Below are positions 1-8,925 of a DNA stretch of 64,000 nucleotides, one piece after another. Within the stretch, counting starts at the first letter, position 1; every line of letters begins with the position of its first letter. The position numbers were made by a program, and so were the translations under genes. The stretch comes from a virus. The stretch is taken from positions 1-64,000 of the IMG/VR virus record IMGVR_UViG_3300030419_003950; one strand, given 5' to 3'. The notes under the pieces are model-generated. The model did no database searches. It had not been told where the DNA came from and saw only the letters and a list, made by a program, of their open reading frames with translations.

Positions 1-2083
1 ATAAATCTCTTTCTTCTTCAAGTTTTTCTAATTTGTAATAATTCTCTTCTACACCATCTTGTTGATAGATAACAATCTTATTCTCAATCTCTTTTACTGC
101 CCTATCAAAGTCATATTGTTCTGTTTCATATTCTGAAAGTTTATGCTTGACATTTTCAGATAATGTTGTTAACTTAGTATGTTGTTCTTCCAACTCTTCT
201 ATACTTTTCAAACTATCATCTACAGGTTTTAATCTTTTAGTTTGGTTTTTGATTTCATTTAAAACCTGTTTTACTTGTTTCTTTAAATCACCCTCATCAT
301 TTTTAAACTCTGTCTCTTTTCCTTCAAGTAAAATTAAATCATCAGTAATTTGTGCCAACTCTTTATCATAATCTGCCTTTTTAAAATCATTTAAAAGTGT
401 ATTCACTTCCTTAATATCTTCTGCAGCCTGTTGATATAATGTATCAAATATTTTCAATCCCATAAACTGAGATAATAACTCTTTTCGTTCTTTTTGAGTT
501 TTATTGATAAATACGGTTGAATCATTTTGACTACTCATACTTGTTAAAATGAAATCATCAAATCCACCAATAACTCTTTGTATATTTTTCTGTGTAGTTC
601 GTCTTTGGTCACCATTTAAACTTACATGTTCACCAGTTTCATCTACCATCCAAAAATCTATATCTACTTTAACATGTCCTGTCCTTAAATTCTTCTTACC
701 TCGTTTCTCAATATAATAATCTATACCATCAATCTCAAAATTAACTTTACAATGTAAATTAGTTTTTGATTTATTAATAATATTATCTGCTTTATATGCA
801 CGAGAACTAACATCAAATAAATTAAAACATAATGCATCCAACAATGCAGATTTACCACTTGCATTTGGAGCAAATAATCCTATCATCCCATTTAGTTTTG
901 TGAAATCAACTACATTATCCTCACCATAACTAAATAAATTACTGAATTCAAATTGTTTTAACTTCCAACTAATGTTTCTTTGTATATCTGCTTCAGGTAT
1001 AACTTGATTCAATTCTTTTAATATATCTTTAATCTTAATCATAGTATCATCATCAACAATATAATTGTTTTTTAAATACTCACTAACTAAATCATATTGA
1101 TAATCAGGATTATTTACATCACCAATGTTGATTTTCTTATCACGAATTTTTTCTGATGACAATCCATCTACTCTCGTGATAACACTTTCTTGTACTTTAC
1201 ATTTCTTCTGTAATTGTGTCATCAACTTTTTTAATTGTGATGGTTTAGTATTACTTACACGAACACGAATTCTTGGTTTATTTGGTAAGTTTGGTAGTTC
1301 AGGTAATTTACCATTATCTATATTAATTGTATAATAACCATAATCATTATGTATTTCTATATATTCAGATTTTCTATTTGGAACATCCCATAACAAATAA
1401 CCTTTACCAATATCTTCTCCATGATTTTGTTGAACCAATGAACCACAATAAGATATAGTTTCTTCTTTATTCAAATGTTGTCGTTTGTGAATATCACCAA
1501 GTAATCCTAAATCATAACCTTTGAACATACTCATCTTTATTTTACTTGGTAGTTTAAATCCTAAATCAGTTTCACTTCTATCTACGGTTCCATGATACAA
1601 TACAACTTTAGTTCTATCACCTGGAACATCTTTTGCTTTAATATAATCTTTCTCTTTATCCCAAACATCCCATACAATAAAGTCTGTATCTGCACAAGTG
1701 TAAATACCAGTTCTCTTTAGATAGTGTAGATTAGGATGATTTAAATTTTCTACGATTGGTGTTAATACATCTAATCTATTTAAATTGTTTAGATTACAAT
1801 CATGATTACCTGCGATAATAATCAATGGACAAATATCTGCTAAGTTCTTGAATAGACGAGATAATTGGTCTACTAACTCAGGTGACATTTCTGTTTTACT
1901 ATGTGCAATATCACCACCAATATATGAAACAGCATTATTAGGATTTTTCTTTACTTCTTTGTAAAGTCCTTCAAATACTTGTTCATATTCTTTATGTCGT
2001 TTTAAATTTCTTATTTGTATATCACTTATGTGATGTATGTGTTTAAGTTTCCTAAATGGAACCTTTATTTTATCTGTTACCAT
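1..2083 (-). CDS. Mre11-Rad50 (SbcD-SbcC, gp47-gp46) single-chain fusion, 3' end outside window
   Basis: I translated this frame by hand from the ATG at 2083 and met no stop to base 1 (about 694 codons, still open). Residues 1 to about 330 are an Mre11/SbcD/gp47 metallophosphoesterase, with GGDIAHSKT, AGNHD, LYHGTVD and GLLGDIHKRQ motifs. Residues from about 370 on are the N-terminal half of a Rad50/SbcC/gp46 ATPase, with Walker A PNASGKS near residue 408, running into a Glu/Lys-rich coiled coil at the edge. In T4 these are two proteins that process DNA ends for recombination-dependent replication. Motif I reads SDIQ where DxH is usual, so one metal-ligand His is Gln. The start overlaps the primase stop by 14 nt. 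The nuclease and ATPase calls are secure; activity of the nuclease site is uncertain. Confidence 0.9.
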   Translation of the reverse strand, partial: MVTDKIKVPFRKLKHIHHISDIQIRNLKRHKEYEQVFEGLYKEVKKNPNNAVSYIGGDIAHSKTEMSPELVDQLSRLFKNLADICPLIIIAGNHDCNLNNLNRLDVLTPIVENLNHPNLHYLKRTGIYTCADTDFIVWDVWDKEKDYIKAKDVPGDRTKVVLYHGTVDRSETDLGFKLPSKIKMSMFKGYDLGLLGDIHKRQHLNKEETISYCGSLVQQNHGEDIGKGYLLWDVPNRKSEYIEIHNDYGYYTINIDNGKLPELPNLPNKPRIRVRVSNTKPSQLKKLMTQLQKKCKVQESVITRVDGLSSEKIRDKKINIGDVNNPDYQYDLVSEYLKNNYIVDDDTMIKIKDILKELNQVIPEADIQRNISWKLKQFEFSNLFSYGEDNVVDFTKLNGMIGLFAPNASGKSALLDALCFNLFDVSSRAYKADNIINKSKTNLHCKVNFEIDGIDYYIEKRGKKNLRTGHVKVDIDFWMVDETGEHVSLNGDQRRTTQKNIQRVIGGFDDFILTSMSSQNDSTVFINKTQKERKELLSQFMGLKIFDTLYQQAAEDIKEVNTLLNDFKKADYDKELAQITDDLILLEGKETEFKNDEGDLKKQVKQVLNEIKNQTKRLKPVDDSLKSIEELEEQHTKLTTLSENVKHKLSEYETEQYDFDRAVKEIENKIVIYQQDGVEENYYKLEKLEEERDL

Positions 2084-2993
2084 ATATTTTCATTCTCATT
2101 AGTTCTTTAAAGTTTACCTCGGTTGAAGTATTTAAATGTGTTATCATATTTTTATAACCTAAGTCACTTGGGTCTTGTCCTTTAAGTTTAACAAAGTCAA
2201 CTTTTATTCCCATATTATTAAATTTTTCAATCATTTTTAATGAGTCGTTAAACGCATCATCGTCTAAAACTATAACTATATTCTTAACTTTCTTTTCAAC
2301 GATTTTTTTCTCAAGTTTAGGAAGTATAGTTTTTCCAAAAAGTGGAATCGTATTATTTTTAATAGCCATTGCATCAAATACGCCTTCACAAAGGATAATC
2401 GGTTCACTCCAATTTACATATAGGTCAAAACCGATAATGTCCTTTTGTATAGGTGGATTTTTATATTTCATGGTAGATTTATAAAAGTCTCTACCTACAA
2501 AATAATTCAATATACCATCTGAATCATAACTTGGAATAATGATACGATTCTGATATACACCATTCAAACAATAATATAGATTGTAACGAAGTATATCACT
2601 CATATCCAATCCTCTTTTATAAAGAAAATTTAATGCGTGTTGTTTCTGAACTGAATCACCACCATTCCATAATGGTTTGGCTTCCTTTGGTAGATTTAAT
2701 ACAATATCTTTCTTATCTTTTTTCTCTGAAGTATAATATGTCCCACCAATACTATCACTTAATTCTTTAAATAATTCTCTTGGTGCACCCACCTGTTTTA
2801 ATAATTGAAAAAGATTATGTCCACCTTGATTACTTACCCAACAATGCCATTTACCTGTTTGGATATTTACTTGTAACTTAGGTTTATGGTGAGATATAAA
2901 TGGACTCCACCACATATACTCATTTGTTTTCTTTAAGGGTTGTCCTTTAGACTTTAACGCCTTATCTAATATATTAATAACTAATTGACTCAT
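2070..2993 (-). CDS. DnaG/gp61-type DNA primase
   Basis: A 307-aa protein with a Toprim domain: ILCEGVFDAMA (catalytic Glu near 203) and IVIVLDDDAF (acidic cluster near 244-246). The N-terminal part has WHCW near residue 50, where primases carry a zinc site, but too few Cys/His for a full CHC2 zinc ribbon. Its length is close to T4 gp61 rather than to bacterial DnaG, and no helicase-interaction domain is seen. It should make RNA primers at the phage fork. It lies between an SGNH hydrolase and the Mre11-Rad50 fusion and overlaps both, so translation is probably coupled. Confidence 0.85.
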   Translation of the reverse strand: MSQLVINILDKALKSKGQPLKKTNEYMWWSPFISHHKPKLQVNIQTGKWHCWVSNQGGHNLFQLLKQVGAPRELFKELSDSIGGTYYTSEKKDKKDIVLNLPKEAKPLWNGGDSVQKQHALNFLYKRGLDMSDILRYNLYYCLNGVYQNRIIIPSYDSDGILNYFVGRDFYKSTMKYKNPPIQKDIIGFDLYVNWSEPIILCEGVFDAMAIKNNTIPLFGKTILPKLEKKIVEKKVKNIVIVLDDDAFNDSLKMIEKFNNMGIKVDFVKLKGQDPSDLGYKNMITHLNTSTEVNFKELMRMKIYGNR

Positions 2994-3726
2994 TCAATTC
3001 CTTGATAAAAAATTCACTTACCCACTCATGATATAATGGGCCTGGATGATTATCTTTTGCATTTCCATGTTTTTCATAATCTATAAACTTTTCATAACTC
3101 TCTACCACGAATGGTATATCTTTACATATGTTCTCTATTGAATAAATATCTTTTAAACAATTGAAATACAAATTTTCTTTTTCATATAAAGTTAATGCCA
3201 TCTCTTGGTTCTTATGTGTAAAACAATTTTCTTTATTACGAAACCAAAATGGTTCTTGTTTCCATTCTAAATAACTTACCTCAGTTGGTCTTGAAAAATG
3301 ATACCTACCTCTTGGTGGAATTAACATACAAACTGCCTTTGGTTTTAATTTTGGTATCCATTTATTTGCAAGTTTAAAACACATATCTTCACCTTGTGCA
3401 CCAACACTTAAATTCCACACTTTCTTATTAAAATGTTTTCCAACTATCCATGGCCATACTAATTGTTCATTATCTATTCCAACACCCATAGTTAAACTAC
3501 ATCCTAAAAATAAAATTCCATCTTCATCAGTATCAAATGTATCACTACGAAACCAATGTTCATTAAAAATCATATCAGTATTATATAATGATAATTTATC
3601 TATATTATGTTTATAGTCTGTTGGTAGATTAGTATGAAATTTAGGTAACATATTTTCATATGTATCTTCTTCCCATCTTTTTACATTATCAATCTCATAA
3701 TGTTTTTTAACTATTGTTGATATCAC
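2974..3726 (-). CDS. SGNH/GDSL-like hydrolase
   Basis: A 250-aa protein with an SGNH block I, FLGCSLTMGVG (nucleophile Ser about 77), a block-III-like GAQGED about 108-113, and a C-terminal DNHPGPLYHEW resembling the Asp-His block V. Members hydrolyse esters on lipids, glycans or peptidoglycan substituents. No signal peptide is seen, so an intracellular or virion location is more likely than secretion. The frame opens with GTG at 3726 inside the 3' end of the nuclease gene (20-nt overlap); an ATG about 25 codons later is an alternative start. The substrate is unknown. Confidence 0.65.
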   Translation of the reverse strand: MISTIVKKHYEIDNVKRWEEDTYENMLPKFHTNLPTDYKHNIDKLSLYNTDMIFNEHWFRSDTFDTDEDGILFLGCSLTMGVGIDNEQLVWPWIVGKHFNKKVWNLSVGAQGEDMCFKLANKWIPKLKPKAVCMLIPPRGRYHFSRPTEVSYLEWKQEPFWFRNKENCFTHKNQEMALTLYEKENLYFNCLKDIYSIENICKDIPFVVESYEKFIDYEKHGNAKDNHPGPLYHEWVSEFFIKELNESISY

Positions 3727-4057
3727 TTAATAAATCCATCAATGTTTCTATTCTTAAAACTGCATATGTTTTACTACGATTTCTTTTAAATACCAACAAT
3801 GGTTCATGGTCATTTGCATTTTCTTCTGCTTGTTCTAATGAACTCCATATGTTTAATTTTTCTTGATTTTTACATTCTACAGAGAATGGGAATAATTCTC
3901 TTGCTTTAGGTGACAACAAAACATCTTCACCACTTGCACCCATTGAAGTGGAACGAACATCGTCTTCTTGTAATTCTTCTTTAAATGTTTCTAAGATAAG
4001 TTCTCGGACTTGTTTCTGTAACCTTCGTCCTTTGGACTTTGCTGATTGTGTTTTCAT
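3707..4057 (-). CDS. PD-(D/E)XK endonuclease, Holliday-junction-resolvase-like
   Basis: A 116-aa protein with the pattern GASGEDVLLSPKARELFPFSVECKNQ. The Glu/Asp and the ECK triplet fit the PD-(D/E)XK nuclease core found in small phage resolvase-like proteins. The N-terminus is basic (KSKGRRLQKQ), suited to DNA binding. It heads the row primase/Mre11-Rad50, consistent with branched-DNA processing. Assignment to a specific resolvase family is inference. Confidence 0.65.
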   Translation of the reverse strand: MKTQSAKSKGRRLQKQVRELILETFKEELQEDDVRSTSMGASGEDVLLSPKARELFPFSVECKNQEKLNIWSSLEQAEENANDHEPLLVFKRNRSKTYAVLRIETLMDLLSDINNS

Positions 4058-4100
4058 ATTAATAAGTATAATTTAAAAACTTTAAAACTTAATTTATTTT

Positions 4101-4181
4101 TTAATTGCTTTTTGCTTTAATATTAATGCTTCCATTTCTTATTTTATCAGAGCATAATTCTCTAATAGGAAATTGAAACAT
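4101..4181 (-). CDS. 26-aa small protein
   Basis: ATG at 4181 follows AAGGAAAATAAAA, a good Shine-Dalgarno site at proper distance. The frame encodes MFQFPIRELCSDKI and a short basic tail, then TAA. It sits alone in the gap between the metallopeptidase and nuclease genes. The ribosome site is the main evidence; no family is recognised. Confidence 0.45.
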   Translation of the reverse strand: MFQFPIRELCSDKIRNGSINIKAKSN

Positions 4182-4246
4182 TTTTATTTTCCTTAAAACC
4201 TTTGTGTTATAACATCAATAATATATAGTAAAGTAATTAAAAAAAA

Positions 4247-4642
4247 TTAGTATTTATTTTTCCATTTTTTACGATATTCTTGTTTTGCCCAATTCTCAGC
4301 TTTCTTTTCCCACTTATTATCGTGATATCTTCTGAATCCTTGGAAGTCTGCCATGGCATCTGCTTGTGCATATTTTTTTAGAAATTTTTTCAATCCATAT
4401 TTCTTTACCATATCTGCATGATGTATTTCATGTAATACTGATATGATAAATTCTTTGACACTTGGGTAACTTCTTCGTAACTTAATAGTATCTGTATCCC
4501 AATCGTAATCACCCTCAACACCTTTACTTGCAGTCATTTTTACTTTAGATTTTAATCCATAGTATTTAACTAATTCAGTAGCAATAAATTGGAAGTCTGC
4601 TCTTTCCATCATCAAATGTATATTAGTTAGTTTAGGTATCAT
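4247..4642 (-). CDS. Zincin-type metallopeptidase-like protein
   Basis: A 131-aa protein with VLHEIHHADM, an HExxH zinc/catalytic motif near residues 72-76, followed by AQADAMADFQGF and EKKAENWAKQEY, where a third ligand Glu is plausible. The C-terminal third is strongly basic. Small HExxH proteins of this kind in phages are mostly uncharacterised, some SprT- or IrrE-like. Overlap with the PAP2 gene (ATGA) points to a shared transcript. Confidence 0.65.
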   Translation of the reverse strand: MIPKLTNIHLMMERADFQFIATELVKYYGLKSKVKMTASKGVEGDYDWDTDTIKLRRSYPSVKEFIISVLHEIHHADMVKKYGLKKFLKKYAQADAMADFQGFRRYHDNKWEKKAENWAKQEYRKKWKNKY

Positions 4643-5259
4643 TTCATACCTTTAAATAAAGCTTTAGCTACTTTCTTACCATATTCTTTATCACTTGGAT
4701 AATGTGCTTTTGCAATAATTCTTGATTCTGCAATATCATTTCCTAAACCAAGATATTCATTAGAGTTTCGTGAGTCAATAGAAGAAAGATACTCACCTAA
4801 TAAATATCCTTGAATTGCATGTCCACTTGGAAACGATGGTGTTTTCATACTATCTAATTGTGTTCCATTTAAATCAATATCATAAAACTTTGCAATCTGA
4901 TATGGTCTTGGTCTATTGTATTTATATTTTAATTCCATTATAAACTTAATACTCTCTCTAACAATTTTTTTAAGTTGTTTTTTTGTTATGTTAGTATTAT
5001 GTTTCTCTACAAGATTCATAAATACTTCAACAACATCATCATTTGATTCAACAAATTCAGGATTAGGTTCAATACTTGCAAGATATTTAATTTCTTTTAA
5101 AGTTAAAGAAGAATCATTTTCTGGTGGTAGTTTTCTTGGTAAAACTATATTCTCATCAAATATCTCTAATTTACGAGCCATTCTCTTTTTATCTTTTGGT
5201 CTAATACTTTCAGTATAAACCATATTTCTTAAATTTAATAATTCTTTTAACTTAATCAT
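4639..5259 (-). CDS. PAP2-family phosphatase
   Basis: Carries the full three-part PAP2/haloperoxidase signature: KYKYNRPRP (KX6RP), PSFPSGH, and SRIIAKAHYPSD (SRX5HX3D). Such enzymes remove phosphate from lipid phosphates, undecaprenyl-PP or similar. No clear membrane spans are visible, so this is a soluble-type member. An ATG at 5283 exists, but the ATG at 5259 forms a clean ATGA with the upstream stop and follows a purine-rich site, so I chose it. The physiological substrate is unknown; a role in envelope lipid or wall precursor turnover is possible. Confidence 0.8.
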   Translation of the reverse strand: MIKLKELLNLRNMVYTESIRPKDKKRMARKLEIFDENIVLPRKLPPENDSSLTLKEIKYLASIEPNPEFVESNDDVVEVFMNLVEKHNTNITKKQLKKIVRESIKFIMELKYKYNRPRPYQIAKFYDIDLNGTQLDSMKTPSFPSGHAIQGYLLGEYLSSIDSRNSNEYLGLGNDIAESRIIAKAHYPSDKEYGKKVAKALFKGMK

Positions 5260-5582
5260 TTTTTCTTCTTCTTCTTTCCCCAACTAAGTGGATTTATATT
5301 AAATTCCTTTTCATAAAATTTAACTCGTTCTTCAAGTTGTTCTCTTTCTTCTGCCTCTTTTGCAGAATGTCTTGCTACAATTTCAGTTATCTGAGTATTT
5401 GCCTCAGTAAAATCTTTTTCCAATTCAATTATTCTCATTTCTATTCTGTAATAAGAATAAATTAACATTCCCACTAAACTCAATATTTGAACCAGCCATT
5501 TCAAATTCAAACTAACGACCATATTGTCGCCTATCACCGTACCTTTATATGACCGGGCAGTGTCCTCTTTACCTATAGACAT
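5256..5582 (-). CDS. Small membrane protein with coiled coil
   Basis: A 108-aa protein with one hydrophobic span about residues 29-46 (LVQILSLVGMLIYSYY), then a charged heptad-like region 50-95 and a terminal poly-lysine run (six Lys). The topology is membrane anchor plus cytosolic or periplasmic coiled coil. It is one of three such proteins in a row (5.2-6.8 kb). A holin- or spanin-like lysis role is conceivable but not shown. Confidence 0.6.
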   Translation of the reverse strand: MSIGKEDTARSYKGTVIGDNMVVSLNLKWLVQILSLVGMLIYSYYRIEMRIIELEKDFTEANTQITEIVARHSAKEAEEREQLEERVKFYEKEFNINPLSWGKKKKKK

Positions 5583-5591
5583 AATAAACTC

Positions 5592-5735
5592 CTATCTGTA
5601 AAAACCTGGTTGTCCTTGTTTTGGTTGTTTTGCTTTCCACTTTTTATGTTGGTTAGCAGTTCTGCCTTCTCTTGCCCATTTGGCATTCAAAGCTTGTCTT
5701 TTTTGTTTTCTACTCTTTGCTGCTCTATTTGGCAT
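5592..5735 (-). CDS. 47-aa basic protein
   Basis: Hand-translated: MPNRAAKSRKQKRQ start, AKWAREGRTANQHKKWK middle, GQPGFYR end. It contains about one-third Lys/Arg, with an amphipathic look suited to nucleic-acid or ribosome binding. The ATG lies 11 nt inside the 3' end of the upstream gene, a typical coupling. No family recognised. Confidence 0.6.
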   Translation of the reverse strand: MPNRAAKSRKQKRQALNAKWAREGRTANQHKKWKAKQPKQGQPGFYR

Positions 5736-5970
5736 TTTTTCCCTTTATATAGTTTAAATCGTCTGTAATACGATTAACTTGTTCCAATAATTGTTCGTGT
5801 CTTCTATCTCTAATCTCATCACTACGATTCCATCGGTCAATTAATTTAATACATATCTCTTCAACCTCTGATAATTTGCTTGTTAAAGATGATTGTAGAA
5901 ATTTAATCATACCTATAAACAAGGTTATAATTACTCCGATTGCACCATACTCTAAGTATTCCTCAATCAT
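5725..5970 (-). CDS. Small membrane protein, holin-like topology
   Basis: An 81-aa protein with one span about residues 8-25 (YGAIGVIITLFIGMIKFL), then a charged coiled-coil tail. This one-span-plus-charged-tail plan resembles BhlA/UviB-type phage holin-like proteins, but I see no diagnostic motif, so the function is open. Confidence 0.55.
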   Translation of the reverse strand: MIEEYLEYGAIGVIITLFIGMIKFLQSSLTSKLSEVEEICIKLIDRWNRSDEIRDRRHEQLLEQVNRITDDLNYIKGKNAK

Positions 5971-5994
5971 TTTATTCTCCTTAACCTAATGGAA

Positions 5995-6747
5995 TTATCT
6001 CCAATCCCATATTTTAAATGCATTATAAGTTACACCAAATCCTACAACAGGCTCTGTCAATCCTGTTACTTGGTCATATGTTATACCAATAAACGGCCCT
6101 ACACTTATTTGGTTCCTCGGTGGTTTAATTTTAAATGGACTACTTTTTCTACCATTCAACCTTAAACCATCAAATTGTATTGTAGGAACTTCTGCATAAT
6201 ACTCACCTTTTACTTCACCCTCAACAATCTTAGGTTCTCCGATTTCTAAACTACCATCAAAACCTAATTCAGTTTCAGAATCCACAATACTATCATTAAC
6301 TATTGCAACACCAGTTCTACCAAATATTCTAAGGTAGGAACTTTGTGTACCAAACTCCTTTTCAAATGGAACTACACCAGCACCACTTGAATAAGAGTTG
6401 TTATTATCATAAATAGATACTTTTTGAGAAAGTTGTTTTTTGATAGTATCAAGTTGAATCTCAAAGTTATCCATCCTATTTTTTAATTCTTTGTTTTCTA
6501 TACCACGAGTTTTATCATGGTCATGTAAATCCTTTAGTAAATCATTATTTTGTTTTACTAAAATCTCAACAGAGTCTTGTAACTCTGTAATCATTACATC
6601 TTGTCTTGCAGAATCGTCTCTCAAGAATTCCATTTCTTCTTGAGCATAATAATAACGAACTCCTACCACACATAATATAAAAAGTATGTTGAGAAAACCA
6701 CCAATGACCCACTCTCTTCTTTTTTGTGGCCAATGTTTTAATAACAT
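5995..6747 (-). CDS. Membrane-anchored coiled-coil protein with beta-rich C-terminus
   Basis: A 250-aa protein: basic N-terminus (KHWPQKRREW), one span about 14-32, a long coiled coil about 35-110, then a Ser/Asn linker and a beta-rich C-terminal part ending NQISVGPFIGITYDQ...WDWR, which looks like terminal strands of a small barrel or adhesive domain. It could bridge inner membrane and periplasm. It begins a run of envelope genes. No family recognised. Confidence 0.55.
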   Translation of the reverse strand: MLLKHWPQKRREWVIGGFLNILFILCVVGVRYYYAQEEMEFLRDDSARQDVMITELQDSVEILVKQNNDLLKDLHDHDKTRGIENKELKNRMDNFEIQLDTIKKQLSQKVSIYDNNNSYSSGAGVVPFEKEFGTQSSYLRIFGRTGVAIVNDSIVDSETELGFDGSLEIGEPKIVEGEVKGEYYAEVPTIQFDGLRLNGRKSSPFKIKPPRNQISVGPFIGITYDQVTGLTEPVVGFGVTYNAFKIWDWR

Positions 6748-6759
6748 ATCAACTCCTTG

Positions 6760-7287
6760 TTAATCAATATTTTTTATGGCGTCTTGGATAGCTTTTCTAA
6801 TTGAACCACCCAATTCAGATTTACCAAACTCAACATCTTCTTGAATTTGTAAACCAGCTGCTGATACCGTAGTGGTTGTTTCACCGATACCACGATAACT
6901 TTTCTGAGTACCCTCTTTGTTCTCAACAAGGTTAACCACTAATCTAACTTCAGTAGATTGGTTTCTTCTATTGAATATACCTGCTATACTAAATGCCTCA
7001 TTTGGTTTACCAATATAAAGAACTTCTACATTCGCAGTAAAATCAGCATTATCATCTTCTACCAATACATATCTTGTATCTTGTAATTGTTCTTCAAGTA
7101 GTTGTTTTATACCTAAAGTTACTCTATCATCTGCAACACCTACAGATTCATCAACTTTAACAAATTGTGATATTCTTAATGTAGGGTAATTTATATCCTC
7201 ACCAACAACGGTTGGTTGTGGTATAGTTTGTCCACTAATAATAGTGAATATACAAAATCCTAAAAGAAATCTCATTGCTAATCTCAT
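6760..7287 (-). CDS. Exported CsgG-like periplasmic protein
   Basis: A 175-aa protein with an N-terminal signal peptide (MRFLLGFCIFTIISG) and no lipobox Cys. The body has the CsgG/curli-transport-like layout: an early TLRISQF strand, a variable nucleotide-binding-like core, then GIGETTTTVSAAG and a C-terminal helix (SELGGSIRKAIQDAI). A second CsgG-like protein, a lipoprotein, is two genes away. CsgG proteins form outer-membrane secretion pores or scaffold-like structures. Family assignment is by fold pattern only. The effective start may be the second Met (MRFLL). Confidence 0.55.
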   Translation of the reverse strand: MRLAMRFLLGFCIFTIISGQTIPQPTVVGEDINYPTLRISQFVKVDESVGVADDRVTLGIKQLLEEQLQDTRYVLVEDDNADFTANVEVLYIGKPNEAFSIAGIFNRRNQSTEVRLVVNLVENKEGTQKSYRGIGETTTTVSAAGLQIQEDVEFGKSELGGSIRKAIQDAIKNID

Positions 7288-7296
7288 TTTCTTCTC

Positions 7297-8280
7297 CTAA
7301 AAGTATGTTCCGAACAATATAGAGTAAGTTGTTGTTCTTTCTCCATAATCGTTCACAACCGTGTTATATCCCATACTGAATCCTAAATTAACTTTAAATG
7401 CCTGACTCAATTGAAAATCAAATGATAAAGTTGGCATGAGCATAATAGGACTCTGTAATAATAAATATTGTTTACCTGAATTTAAACCCTCATAATATCT
7501 TAATAATGTATATGAAACATAATTTGTAAATGTCATTTTAAAACTACCAAATTCTACAGGTGTCCTTAATCCATATAATACTGAAAAATTACCAAACCCA
7601 TTGTCACTAACACTACCATATGATGCAGTTAACACAATAACTTCTGCATTTTTCTTTACAAGAGATTTTGCATATGATGATGATACTAACCAATCACTAC
7701 CCTCAAATGTTTTAAAGAAAACACCTGATGCACTTATTACTTGGTTTTGTTTTTTTGCGAGAAAGTTTACTCCTTGACCATACGATGCATTAAATCTACT
7801 TAAATCATCTGTAAAACTAAGATTACCATCGTATCTTGATTTACCATCAAAACTTTCTCGTGTGTAAATACTATTAAATGATGTTACCCAACTACTATCT
7901 ACGGTTGGTGATGATTTTATCCCATAATTAACTTGAGAAACTTCATTACTCACATCACTTTTATTAAATTGTTCTGTTGCATTACTAGCCAAAACCGATG
8001 AAAGTATTTCTTCTGCAACTCTAACTGCACAAGGAAACAAATCTTCAAAGTCATTATAGACTCTTTCTGCCCAAGATTCTAACTCTCCATTTAATACTTG
8101 TTGTAATGTGAAAAATTTTGATTTATTATAGTATGTAACATAGAATCCACCATCTTGATTCTGTATATTGTAATTGTCTCTAACCAGAATTTGATTGCAT
8201 GGGTCAATATAACTATATAAAAAGCCTTGGGCAGAGAGACTACTACATAATAATAATATGTATAAAACTCTCTGCCACAT
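7297..8280 (-). CDS. Predicted outer-membrane beta-barrel protein
   Basis: A 327-aa protein with a signal peptide (VLYILLLCSSLSAQG), an alpha-helical plug-like N-terminal part with two Cys (28 and 69 region), then a series of amphipathic beta strands with aromatic girdles from about 150 onward, ending TTTYSILFGTYF with a terminal Phe as in Omp85-inserted barrels. It sits between two CsgG-like proteins, suggesting an outer-membrane assembly or surface-modification role. No enzyme motif seen. Confidence 0.6.
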   Translation of the reverse strand: MWQRVLYILLLCSSLSAQGFLYSYIDPCNQILVRDNYNIQNQDGGFYVTYYNKSKFFTLQQVLNGELESWAERVYNDFEDLFPCAVRVAEEILSSVLASNATEQFNKSDVSNEVSQVNYGIKSSPTVDSSWVTSFNSIYTRESFDGKSRYDGNLSFTDDLSRFNASYGQGVNFLAKKQNQVISASGVFFKTFEGSDWLVSSSYAKSLVKKNAEVIVLTASYGSVSDNGFGNFSVLYGLRTPVEFGSFKMTFTNYVSYTLLRYYEGLNSGKQYLLLQSPIMLMPTLSFDFQLSQAFKVNLGFSMGYNTVVNDYGERTTTYSILFGTYF

Positions 8281-8285
8281 TCATT

Positions 8286-8924
8286 CTACCAACCTCTTCT
8301 GTCAATTGCCTTAATAACATTAACAACCGCAGTTTCCATAGCTTTGTTAGATGCAGAACTTAAAGAACTTTGATTCCATTCCATATTAGGATTTTTTAGA
8401 AATCCTTGACCTATGGTGGATGCTCTTCCTTGTCCACTACCAACAACATACTGAGTATTCTCATTATTGATTACTTTAACTTGGATACCAACAATAGTTT
8501 CGTTTATTGTTTGAACTTTTCCACCTTTGATATCTTCTTTTAAGTTAACAGCGAAATCATAAATAGTTACATACGCAGTGTATTTGGTTTTCTCTATTTT
8601 AGCTTCGTTGGCTTTCAAATCATTTAACATAGATAATTGAATATCTCTATCCGCTTCTACGAGATTAAATCTTCCAATGAAAGAAATAACATTTGCAAGT
8701 TCTTGATTTAACCCAAATGCAACTCGTTTATCTCCAAGTTCTGGATATCTTTCTTCAAGTTCTTTATTAAACTTAACATCCAAAATCTTTAGATTATCTA
8801 CTTTTGTGATTTCCACTTCATCCAATGATTTTTGCTTTTCATACTCACCAACATATTGTTCGGTTGATACTGATGCAGCACATCCCATTAAAACCATTAA
8901 ACTAAGTAGTAATAGTTTTTTCAT
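8286..8924 (-). CDS. CsgG-like outer-membrane lipoprotein
   Basis: The start at 8924 follows AAGAGGAAAATAAA and yields MKKLLLLSLMVLMGCAAS, a type II signal peptide with lipobox LMGC. A longer frame upstream lacks this logic. The mature part (about 195 aa) resembles CsgG: IFDFAV-like strands, GIQVKVINNENTQYVVGSGQG and a C-terminal amphipathic helix. Curli transporter CsgG forms a nonameric secretion channel; CsgG homologues also occur in marine myoviruses. Co-occurrence with the related protein at 6760 and a barrel gene suggests a joint envelope complex. Confidence 0.7.
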   Translation of the reverse strand: MKKLLLLSLMVLMGCAASVSTEQYVGEYEKQKSLDEVEITKVDNLKILDVKFNKELEERYPELGDKRVAFGLNQELANVISFIGRFNLVEADRDIQLSMLNDLKANEAKIEKTKYTAYVTIYDFAVNLKEDIKGGKVQTINETIVGIQVKVINNENTQYVVGSGQGRASTIGQGFLKNPNMEWNQSSLSSASNKAMETAVVNVIKAIDRRGW

Positions 8925-8925
8925 T

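Noticed and set aside
1125-1334. Plus-strand frames in the first 2 kb
   Set aside because: Antisense shadows of the Mre11-Rad50 fusion gene.
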